Of a DNA stretch of 64,000 bases, positions 17,498 to 24,898 are shown piece after piece. Under the pieces are notes generated by a model that was given only the letters and a program-made list of their open reading frames with translations, ran no database searches and was not told the origin of the DNA. Origin of the DNA: JBFJKD01 sp041601945 (GTDB taxonomy: Bacteria; Pseudomonadota; Gammaproteobacteria; Pseudomonadales; Porticoccaceae); NCBI GenBank assembly GCA_041601945.1, contig JBFIHG010000010.1, positions 5,399-69,398 on the forward strand, given 5' to 3'. The position numbers and the translations under genes were made by a program. The stretch's first letter is position 1. Each line of letters opens with the position of its first letter.

Positions 17498-17698
17498 AAA
17501 GTGAGGGTGCATGGCCGGTTCGGACGGGTTCATAGAACGGTAAAACCAGCCGCGCCGGCTAACATTGAGGGAAGTTTTATTGTAGGGCAGCAGTAGCCTG
17601 GCGCAGTTCGGCGTTCTCCAGCGCGGAATCGAGTCGGCAAAACAGAGTATCCATAGCGTATGCACACTCAAGTACGCGCACATTAAGAGGAACACAAC

Positions 17699-18454
17699 AT
17701 GGCTATAGTAAAGAAGGGTTTGATTCTGGCGGCAATGATGGCGTTATCCCCGGCTGCGACAATGGCGGCGGAAGTCTCCGGAAATGTCACGCTCACCAGC
17801 GACTACCGATTTCGCGGTATTTCTCAATCGGATACCGATCCGGCGTTGCAGGGTGGGTTTGATGTCGCCTTCGACAGTGGCTTTTATCTGGGCGTGTGGG
17901 GTTCTAACGTCGATTTTGGCACCTCGCCGGATCTCGAGCTGGATTTCTACGGTGGCTACGGCGGCAGCATTACGGAAGATCTGGGCTTTGATGTGGGTTA
18001 CATCTACTACGACTACCCCGGCAGTGACGGCGTGGATTTCACGCTGAACGGCAATGAGAAAGAAGACTACCAGGAATTTTACGGTAGCCTGTCATACAAA
18101 AATGCCACCCTGGGCGTCGCCTACTCTGACGATTACTGGCTGTCCTCCGGTGAGTTTTACTATGTTTACGGGGACTACAGCTTTGCCTTGCCAGAAGGTT
18201 TTGGTCTGGACCTGCATTATGGCTACAACAGTTTTGACGTCGCCAGTGGGGATTCCAATCTGAAGGACGCGGAAAAAGCGTTCCTGAGCAATAATGCCGA
18301 TAGCTACTCTGACTACTCCATTACGTTGACCAAGACCCTGGCGGGGCTCGACCTGGCCCTCGCCTGGGTGGACACCGATCTCGACAAGGACGAACTCTTT
18401 GACACAAACTGGGCCGAGAGCACCGTCGTTTTCTCGATTAGCAAGAGCCTGTAG
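17699..18454 (+). CDS. TorF family putative porin
   Basis: This 251-residue outer-membrane protein has a cleavable signal peptide (hydrophobic GLILAAMMALSPAA, cleavage after TMA). The mature N-terminus EVSGNVTLTSDYRFRGISQS is diagnostic of the TorF/Gcw_chp family. Alternating Tyr/Asp-rich strands (YIYYDYP, FYYVYGDYSF) suggest a small beta barrel ending in FSISKSL. AGAGG lies upstream of the ATG. It is a single gene, bounded by the sigma-54/NtrC-like region upstream and a terminator downstream. Regulation suggests uptake of a nitrogenous solute; the substrate is unknown. Confidence 0.87.
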   Translation: MAIVKKGLILAAMMALSPAATMAAEVSGNVTLTSDYRFRGISQSDTDPALQGGFDVAFDSGFYLGVWGSNVDFGTSPDLELDFYGGYGGSITEDLGFDVGYIYYDYPGSDGVDFTLNGNEKEDYQEFYGSLSYKNATLGVAYSDDYWLSSGEFYYVYGDYSFALPEGFGLDLHYGYNSFDVASGDSNLKDAEKAFLSNNADSYSDYSITLTKTLAGLDLALAWVDTDLDKDELFDTNWAESTVVFSISKSL

Positions 18455-18482
18455 TTATAGCTGTTACTGAAGGATCAGAACG

Positions 18483-18516
18483 AAAAACGTCGACTTTGTA
18501 GTCGGCGTTTTTTTTT
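18483..18516. terminator. Bidirectional intrinsic terminator
   Basis: AAAACGTCGAC pairs with GTCGGCGTTTT (one G-T pair). A T run follows on the plus strand and another on the minus strand, serving the convergent porin and phosphoribosyltransferase genes. Confidence 0.8.
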
Positions 18517-18548
18517 GCGATTTATACGGACACGGATATCTGTTAGCG

Positions 18549-19121
18549 CTACCGATCGCCAGTTATGGGTGATGGCAGGCGACCACGCAGGGCATCGATA
18601 CCCGGTTTGTGTGCCAGTTCCGCCGAACTCAGGCCGCAGAGTTCATGGGGAAACACCAGCCACGCACTTGTTTGGTGCAAATAATAGTCTGGAGTAAGGC
18701 TTGTCTGGTTGTTGTCGGGCTTGAACCAGAGTGTGGCCATGCGAATGTCGGCGTGGGTCGCGCAGCGTTCCTTTAGTTGCGCAAGTACTGCGTGTGCCGT
18801 TAAACCAGTGTCGAACACGTCATCCACCACCAGAATGTTTCTCGCTGGCGTGCGGTTGTCTATAAAGTATTCGAGGCCATCAATGCTGACTTCAGTAACG
18901 CGCTGTTCCACCCCGTGATACAGGCTGGTGCGCAATGGAATATGGTCGGCGTCGCAGCCGAGGTAGGCGAGCAGCTCGTGGATGGCGATGGCGACGGGTG
19001 CGCCGCCGCGCCACAAGCCGATAATCAGGTCGGGCTTATACCCGCTATCGTGTATGGCCAGGCCCAGCTGGTACGAGTCGTCGAGTAATTGTTGCGCGGT
19101 AATATAGTGTTTGGCGGCCAC
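18549..19121 (-). CDS. Phosphoribosyltransferase (hypoxanthine/xanthine type)
   Basis: This 190-residue type I phosphoribosyltransferase has the PRPP loop VVDDVFDTG near 97-105, and IIGLWRGGAPVA near 35-46 is the pyrophosphate loop. Such enzymes salvage purine bases. The start is GTG at 19121, chosen because GGGAG lies 6 nt upstream. It stands alone, convergent with the porin and divergent from the cytochrome gene. Xanthine versus hypoxanthine preference cannot be read from the sequence. Confidence 0.82.
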   Translation of the reverse strand: MAAKHYITAQQLLDDSYQLGLAIHDSGYKPDLIIGLWRGGAPVAIAIHELLAYLGCDADHIPLRTSLYHGVEQRVTEVSIDGLEYFIDNRTPARNILVVDDVFDTGLTAHAVLAQLKERCATHADIRMATLWFKPDNNQTSLTPDYYLHQTSAWLVFPHELCGLSSAELAHKPGIDALRGRLPSPITGDR

Positions 19122-19245
19122 AGTGACTCCCGAATCATACCTTGTACGATAATCTTTTCACGATCGACGACAAACTGTCTATAATGGCCGCGATGAATTG
19201 GTGGGTGTTTGTTTAATTTAGTAATTGTTTATCGCGGAGGCGAAT

Positions 19246-19689
19246 ATGGCGTACTTGAACAAGGCGGGGATTGTCGTGCTGGCATTGGCGCTGTCACTGA
19301 CAGTAGTGGGCTGTGGCGACGATAAGGCGGCTGCGCCACTGACCGCGCAGCAGGAAAAAGAGGTTGCGGCAAGACTGGCGCCTCCTGGCGAAGTGGTAAT
19401 GGCCAGCGATGTCGCACCGGTTGCGGCGGCTACAGCAGGCGGTGCTGCTCGTACCGGAGAGGAAATTTACAACACCAAGTGCATGACCTGCCACGCCACC
19501 GGCGCTGCGGGTGCACCGAAACTGGCCAATATTGAAGAGTGGGCGCCACACATTGCCAAAGGTATGGACGTGCTGTACGCCAGTTCTATCAACGGTTTTA
19601 ACGGTATGCCACCCAAGGGTCTGTGCATGGATTGTTCGGATGATGAGCTGAAAGCTTCCGTCGATTATATGGTCGAAAAGAGCCAATAA
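19246..19689 (+). CDS. Cytochrome c5-like c-type cytochrome lipoprotein
   Basis: This 147-residue periplasmic monohaem cytochrome has haem attachment at CMTCH near 82-86, the distal region with GMPPKGLCMDCSDDELKASVDYM, and the extra CMDC pair typical of c5 proteins. The N-terminus carries a lipobox (TVVGC), so it is probably anchored to a membrane. The ATG at 19246 follows GGAGG and is preferred to an upstream in-frame codon at 19225. It should carry electrons in respiration. A strong terminator follows, so it is monocistronic. Confidence 0.9.
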   Translation: MAYLNKAGIVVLALALSLTVVGCGDDKAAAPLTAQQEKEVAARLAPPGEVVMASDVAPVAAATAGGAARTGEEIYNTKCMTCHATGAAGAPKLANIEEWAPHIAKGMDVLYASSINGFNGMPPKGLCMDCSDDELKASVDYMVEKSQ

Positions 19690-19709
19690 GATTGTTTTGT
19701 GTATAACCG

Positions 19710-19737
19710 GCCGCGCCCATTGGCGCGGCTTTTTTTG
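19710..19737 (+). terminator. Intrinsic terminator after the cytochrome gene
   Basis: GCCGCGCC and GGCGCGGC form a perfect 8-bp stem with a CATT loop, followed by seven T. Confidence 0.9.
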
Positions 19738-19794
19738 CGGATTTATTTAGATGCTGCAGGTAAAACTTTAGCGCCGTACTCTGAACCGGGGTAA

Positions 19795-21342
19795 TTAAAT
19801 CGGCACAATGCCGCGTTTCTTGAAGGGATGCGCGAGGCGCCGGTTCTGCGCCATATCCAGGGCGCGAATCAGTACCTTGCGAGTGTCGCGCGGATCGATA
19901 ACATCGTCCACCAGTGCCGCTTCTGCGGCGGGCAGGATGGTAGTTTTGGCTTTAAAATCGGCGATCATCTCCTGCTTACGGGTTTCTCCGTTTTCCATTT
20001 CTGCTAATGCCTTGCCAAATAGAATCTGCACCGCATCGTCGGGTGAGATGGCGCTGAATGACGCCAGCGGCCAGGCAATCAGCATATTGGGCTGCATGCC
20101 GAGGCTGTTCATACCGTAGTGCGCGAGGCCAAATGCCTTGCGCATCATTACCGTGAAACGTGGCACGGTGGCGTGTTCAATTTCGTAGAGCATACGGGTT
20201 GACCAGCGGATGATGCCATCCGCTTCCGACTGAGGGCTCGGGTAGTAACCGGGAATATCCTGAAGAAAAACTAGCGCGATACCGTAAACATCACAAAAAT
20301 TAATAAACCGGCAAATTTTCTGACAGGCCTTGACGTCGAGGGTGCCAGACATATGCAGCGGCTGATTGGCGATAAACCCGACTACCCGTCCATTCATGCG
20401 CGCCAGGCAGGTGACGATATTGCGAGCGAAGGTGGGTTTTAATTCGAAAAATTTACCGTCGTCCACCAGGCTGGTAATAATTTTTTTGACGTCGTAGGCG
20501 AAGCGCAGGTCGGTAGGCACGATATCCATAAGCTCTTCGCAACTACGCTGTGGATCGTCGCGGGGCTGTCGAAACGGGGCGGGGTGGTTGCAGTTATCCG
20601 GCAGATAGCTCAGAAATGTTTTGATTTTCTCAATACACTCCGACTCCGTGTCTACTAACATATCCCCCATGCCGCTTTCTTCGACATGCTTACGCGCGCC
20701 GCCAAGCTGTTCCAGGGTGACATCGATGCCCATTTTAGTTTTTAACAGGGATGGTCCGGCGATCATCATGCTCGAATTCTTGGTCATCGGCACAAAATCG
20801 CCGAATGCGGATAGATTGGCGTGGCCGCCAACGCAAGTGCCCATAATTGCTACCACTATGGGCACGTAACCGCTAAGGGCCGCGAGGTTGGAAAATTGCG
20901 GATTGTCGTATGCGCCCTGGGAGCTGACTTCCTCCTCCAGTCTCGCGCCGGTGCCCTCGGAAAAAATAACCAGGGGAAAGCCCTGCTCTATAATCAGTCG
21001 CTTCAACCGGGTGAACTTCCATTCGCACACTTTGCCCATGGACCCACCGCGAAACTGTATATCGTAGGCGGCCACGCCCACCGTGCGGCCGTTGACCTTG
21101 CCGTAGCCGACCACAATGCCGTCCCTTGGTGTGGCGCCGGGTTTGGTGTCGCGGGCGAGGTCGCTTTCCCGTGCCAGCGGTGCAATTTCCGTGAAAGAGC
21201 CCTTGTCCATCAACAGATCGACTCGCTCCCAGGCAGATAGCATGCCTTTGGCGTGACGTTTTGAATAATCTATATGGTCCAGGGCGTCGCGCTTTTCGAG
21301 AAAAGGCTGCAAGGCGTCATACATTGACTGCTGATCGGACAT
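19795..21342 (-). CDS. Acyl-CoA carboxylase, carboxyltransferase (beta) subunit
   Basis: This 515-residue carboxyltransferase has the two crotonase-fold halves of propionyl/acetyl-CoA carboxylase beta subunits. The N-terminal half contains FSEGTGARLEEEV and GTCVGGHANLSAFGD, and the C-terminal half contains FLQDIPGYYPS and a terminal DVIDPRDTRKVL. It transfers carboxylate from biotin to an acyl-CoA. No biotin-carrying partner is adjacent, and it is only distantly like the liu beta subunit at 38369. It may pair with an alpha subunit elsewhere. Substrate specificity is open. Confidence 0.86.
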   Translation of the reverse strand: MSDQQSMYDALQPFLEKRDALDHIDYSKRHAKGMLSAWERVDLLMDKGSFTEIAPLARESDLARDTKPGATPRDGIVVGYGKVNGRTVGVAAYDIQFRGGSMGKVCEWKFTRLKRLIIEQGFPLVIFSEGTGARLEEEVSSQGAYDNPQFSNLAALSGYVPIVVAIMGTCVGGHANLSAFGDFVPMTKNSSMMIAGPSLLKTKMGIDVTLEQLGGARKHVEESGMGDMLVDTESECIEKIKTFLSYLPDNCNHPAPFRQPRDDPQRSCEELMDIVPTDLRFAYDVKKIITSLVDDGKFFELKPTFARNIVTCLARMNGRVVGFIANQPLHMSGTLDVKACQKICRFINFCDVYGIALVFLQDIPGYYPSPQSEADGIIRWSTRMLYEIEHATVPRFTVMMRKAFGLAHYGMNSLGMQPNMLIAWPLASFSAISPDDAVQILFGKALAEMENGETRKQEMIADFKAKTTILPAAEAALVDDVIDPRDTRKVLIRALDMAQNRRLAHPFKKRGIVPI

Positions 21343-21612
21343 GGTCGCTCTCTAATAGCACAGATGAATGTGTTCTTTTTTTTACCGATCGTAGCGACGG
21401 TGTCGAACCAGGTCGGCGAGCTCAATGTAGCCCGAATTGCCGGAGGTCTCAAGTAAGGTAGCAGTCACAAAAACTCGGGTCTTGGATCGGGTTACCTGTC
21501 GCCTTGGGGCTACAATGCAAGCAATGGACGTGAACGGGTAGTGTACGCAGTGAATTTATGGGGTTTGGGAGAAAGGTTCGGCACGGCCGCGACAGAACTC
21601 AACGAGGCTTGA

Positions 21613-21831
21613 ATGTTGAATATCGTACTTGAATCGATAATCACCTGTCCCGAGTGTGGTGCCAGCAGGCTGGAAACCATGCCCACCGACGCTTGTCAGT
21701 GGTTTTATGAGTGCCAAACCTGCGGCGTGGTGCTCTCTCCGCTGGCCGGTGACTGTTGTGTATTCTGCTCCTACGGCACTGTGAAATGCCCACCCATTCA
21801 GCAGGGTGATCCCGACTGTTGCAGCGTGTGA
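21613..21831 (+). CDS. GDCCVxC-domain small cysteine-rich protein
   Basis: This 72-residue protein has twelve-percent-plus cysteine content: CPEC near 14-17, CQTC near 36-39, the diagnostic GDCCVFC near 47-53, and a CPP and DCC tail. Family members include selenoproteins and often sit next to mercury-type transporters. Here Cys codons occupy the motif and no transporter adjoins. The paired CxxC suggests metal or thiol chemistry. The start ATG lacks a strong ribosome site, but the motif makes the gene credible. Confidence 0.82.
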   Translation: MLNIVLESIITCPECGASRLETMPTDACQWFYECQTCGVVLSPLAGDCCVFCSYGTVKCPPIQQGDPDCCSV

Positions 21832-21931
21832 GGGCCAATCCCCATTGAGTTAAGTCAAGTTGGCCTGATATAACTGGAGATTAAATTGTAAGTTGCCAGA
21901 GGAGCGTCTATACAGTTCGGAGGGAGGCGCA

Positions 21932-23413
21932 ATGCAAAGAGCAGGGCGGGTGCGGCAAACGGTTGGACGAATAGTGCTGGGGTTGGCGCTGGCAGTTGGC
22001 TCGTTTCTCGCATTTTCAGTAGAGAATCAACAAGCGACCGTTGCCGATAGCGAGGACACTGGTGCCAACCAGCAACGGCATGTGGTACTGCTGACCGTAG
22101 CGGATGCCATTGGTCCGGCCACGGCGGACTATATTGCCCGTGCGATGGCGCAGGCGGTACAGCAAAATCCAGAACTTATTATCCTGCAGCTCGATACGCC
22201 GGGCGGTCTCGACACGGCGATGCGCGACATTATTCAACTGATTACCTCGTCAATCGTGCCGGTCGCAACCTATGTCGCCCCCACGGGCGCCCGTGCCGCA
22301 AGTGCCGGCACCTATATTCTGTACGCCAGCCATATTGCCGCGATGGCGCCGGGTACGAATCTGGGTGCCGCGACGCCCGTGCAAATTGGCGGTATTTCGT
22401 TGCCGGGAATGGATCGGGACAAAGATAAGAACGCAGCAGAGAAAAACGAAAAGGGCGGTGGTGAAGATGATGCTCCGCCAGCTCAGGATGACGCCATGTC
22501 GCGCAAGATTATTAACGACGCATCCGCTTATATCCGCGGGCTGGCGGAACTGCATGGACGCAACGTGGAATGGGCAGAAAAAGCGGTGCGCGAGGCGGTC
22601 AGTTTACAGGCCAGTGCGGCGTTGGCACTGAACGTCATCGACGTGGTGGCCAGCGACATCAGCGATTTACTGGCGCAAATCGATGGTCGCGAAGTCAGCG
22701 TGCTGGGGCGTAAACGCACGCTGCAAACAGCCGGGTCCTCGGTGGTGGAAATTTCGCCGGACTGGCGCAGTCGGTTTTTGAGTGTGATTACCAATCCTAA
22801 CGTCGCTTACATACTAATGCTGGTGGGTATCTACGGATTGATTCTGGAATTTTACAATCCCGGCGGACTGGTGCCGGGGACGGTGGGCGCGATTTGTTTG
22901 TTGTTGGCACTGTATGCGTTTCAGATGCTGCCGGTCAACTACGCTGGCGTTGGGCTGATTTTACTGGGTGTGGGGCTGATGGTGGCCGAAGCGCTACAGC
23001 CGAGCTTCGGCATGCTGGGTTTCGGGGGCATTACTGCGCTGGTGATTGGTTCAATTATATTGCTCGATACCAAGCTGCCCGGCTTCCGGATATATCTGTC
23101 GGTGATCGCGGCAGTGGCGCTGGCCAGCGCTTTTATACTGACTGCCGTTGTGGGTCTGGCCCTCAAAGCCCGTGGCCGTCCGGTGGTCAGTGGTGTTGAA
23201 GAAATGCTGGGTAAAACAGGTCGTGCCATGGTTAATTTCGAGGATGGCAAGGGCAGAGTGTTTGTACATAGCGAAATCTGGCAGGCGCACAGTGCCGAGC
23301 CGATTGCCAAAGATCAGTCGATCCTGGTGGTAGCGGTACGGGGTTTGACTCTTGACGTGGAACCCGATGTGCAAAAAGAGGCTACCCCGCTGGAACTGCA
23401 AGCCCACAACTAA
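21932..23413 (+). CDS. NfeD family membrane serine protease
   Basis: This 493-residue NfeD1b-type protein starts with a signal anchor. A ClpP-like protease domain follows, with LQLDTPGGL near 95, TSSIVPVATYVAPTGARAAS near 120 holding the catalytic serine, and a Lys candidate after it. About five transmembrane helices (approx. 285-420) precede a C-terminal OB-type NfeD domain (LGKTGRAMVNF onward). The ATG at 21932 follows GGAGGGAGG. NfeD proteases act on stomatin-like partners, and the next gene, 16 bp on, is exactly that, so the pair forms one membrane complex. Confidence 0.9.
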   Translation: MQRAGRVRQTVGRIVLGLALAVGSFLAFSVENQQATVADSEDTGANQQRHVVLLTVADAIGPATADYIARAMAQAVQQNPELIILQLDTPGGLDTAMRDIIQLITSSIVPVATYVAPTGARAASAGTYILYASHIAAMAPGTNLGAATPVQIGGISLPGMDRDKDKNAAEKNEKGGGEDDAPPAQDDAMSRKIINDASAYIRGLAELHGRNVEWAEKAVREAVSLQASAALALNVIDVVASDISDLLAQIDGREVSVLGRKRTLQTAGSSVVEISPDWRSRFLSVITNPNVAYILMLVGIYGLILEFYNPGGLVPGTVGAICLLLALYAFQMLPVNYAGVGLILLGVGLMVAEALQPSFGMLGFGGITALVIGSIILLDTKLPGFRIYLSVIAAVALASAFILTAVVGLALKARGRPVVSGVEEMLGKTGRAMVNFEDGKGRVFVHSEIWQAHSAEPIAKDQSILVVAVRGLTLDVEPDVQKEATPLELQAHN

Positions 23414-23429
23414 CTGAGGAGATACCGAC

Positions 23430-24188
23430 ATGCTGGAGTATCCGCTCTACACAATCGTCATTCTGGCCCTGGTATTGATCGCCAGTGCAGTGAAGATTCT
23501 GCGCGAGTACGAACGGGGCGTGGTGTTCTTATTAGGCCGTTTCTGGAAGGTTAAAGGGCCCGGTTTCATTATCATCGTGCCGGGCATTCAACAAATGGTG
23601 CGCGTAGATTTGCGCACGGTGGTGATGGATGTACCGAGTCAGGACGTTATTTCCCGAGACAACGTGTCGGTGCAGGTCAACGCGGTTGTCTACTTTCGGG
23701 TGGTGGATCCGGAAAAAGCGATTATTCAGGTGGAAGATTTTTATATGGCCACCAGTCAATTGGCGCAGACCACACTGCGTTCGGTGCTGGGTCAGCACGA
23801 ACTGGACGAAATGCTCGCGGAACGGGACAAGCTCAACGTCGACATCCAGACCATACTGGATCAACAAACCGATGCCTGGGGAATAAAAGTCATCAACGTG
23901 GAAATCAAGCACGTCGATTTAAATGAAACTATGGTGCGCGCCATTGCCAAGCAGGCCGAGGCGGAGCGCACCCGGCGCGCCAAGGTGATTCACGCGGAAG
24001 GTGAAATGCAGGCTTCCGAGAAGTTGCTGGCGGCGGCGCGAACACTTGCACAGCAACCCGAGGCTTTGCAGTTGCGCTATCTGCAAACTCTGACAGAGAT
24101 TGCGGGCGAGCGCTCTAATACGATTGTCTTTCCGTTACCCATCGACTTTATGGAAAAATTTATTCGCACCGATAGCGAGGCAAAATGA
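23430..24188 (+). CDS. Slipin (stomatin/prohibitin-family) membrane protein
   Basis: This 252-residue SPFH protein has an N-terminal membrane segment (YTIVILALVLIASAV). The SPFH domain starts at YERGVVFLLGRF, and the middle contains DVPSQDVISRDNVSVQVNAV. A long coiled-coil follows (AKQAEAERTRRAKVIHAEGE). It matches slipin-2 type proteins, which organise membrane microdomains and are partners and substrates of NfeD proteases. GAGGAG precedes the ATG. The following gene overlaps its stop by 4 nt. Confidence 0.92.
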   Translation: MLEYPLYTIVILALVLIASAVKILREYERGVVFLLGRFWKVKGPGFIIIVPGIQQMVRVDLRTVVMDVPSQDVISRDNVSVQVNAVVYFRVVDPEKAIIQVEDFYMATSQLAQTTLRSVLGQHELDEMLAERDKLNVDIQTILDQQTDAWGIKVINVEIKHVDLNETMVRAIAKQAEAERTRRAKVIHAEGEMQASEKLLAAARTLAQQPEALQLRYLQTLTEIAGERSNTIVFPLPIDFMEKFIRTDSEAK

Positions 24189-24808
24189 ACGGACGCATTC
24201 AAAATTTAGTTAATCGCATCCGCCTGCTCGAAACGGAGCTGGAGGGCGCCTTTCGAGAACAGGAACAAAAATTTCGCTATCACGTAGAGGGCACGCGCGT
24301 TCGTTTTGAACAGCAGGTACGCGATGCGCATCGTGATATGAAAATGCGCTGGGGGGAATGGTTTGGGCATAGTCGGCCCCTTAATATCCTTTCCGCCCCC
24401 ATAATTTACAGCATGGTTGTGCCGCTGGCGCTACTTGATGTGAGTATGACGTTGTATCAACACATCTGTTTCCGTCTGTACAGTATTCCGCGCGTTAACA
24501 GAACCGATTACGTTATTATGGATCGTCATCGGCTCGCTTATCTAAATGCATTTGAAAAGTTGAATTGTGCCTATTGCAGCTATGGCAACGGTGTAATTGC
24601 CTATTCGCGGGAAATTGCGGCGCGCACGGAGCAGTACTGGTGTCCCATTAAAAATGCCCGCCGGGTGAAGGGCGCACACCCGCGTTACGACACCTTTGTT
24701 CCCTATGGTGATGCGGAGGAGTTGCACGTAAAGGTACTGGAGTTCCGCAAGCAGCTCGTAAATGAAAAAGATATGGAAAACGACCCTGACAAAGCCGCTG
24801 ATCCCTGA
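24185..24808 (+). CDS. Unknown membrane protein coupled to NfeD-slipin
   Basis: I do not recognise a named family for this 207-residue protein. An N-terminal charged coiled-coil (about 4-55) leads into a hydrophobic segment (LSAPIIYSMVVPLALLDVSM, 69-88). The C-terminal half has three conserved-looking cysteines, CAYC (128-131) and YWCP (Cys153), which with His could bind a metal, and NCAYCSYGNG is a striking motif. Its ATG overlaps the slipin stop (ATGA), so it is the third gene of the operon. An accessory role in the NfeD-slipin membrane complex is inferred from context only. Confidence 0.8.
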   Translation: MNGRIQNLVNRIRLLETELEGAFREQEQKFRYHVEGTRVRFEQQVRDAHRDMKMRWGEWFGHSRPLNILSAPIIYSMVVPLALLDVSMTLYQHICFRLYSIPRVNRTDYVIMDRHRLAYLNAFEKLNCAYCSYGNGVIAYSREIAARTEQYWCPIKNARRVKGAHPRYDTFVPYGDAEELHVKVLEFRKQLVNEKDMENDPDKAADP

Positions 24809-24898
24809 TTCAGGTCGCGATAATTCTGCTGTAACTGTGACGCCAATCGGTAAACGGGTGTAGAATCTTTTTTGACGATTTTACCCGGAGTCTATGTT

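Noticed and set aside
17366..17695. A 109-codon minus-strand reading frame upstream of the porin
   Set aside because: It lacks a ribosome site and recognisable sequence, and it overlaps the sigma-54 promoter and NtrC-type site.
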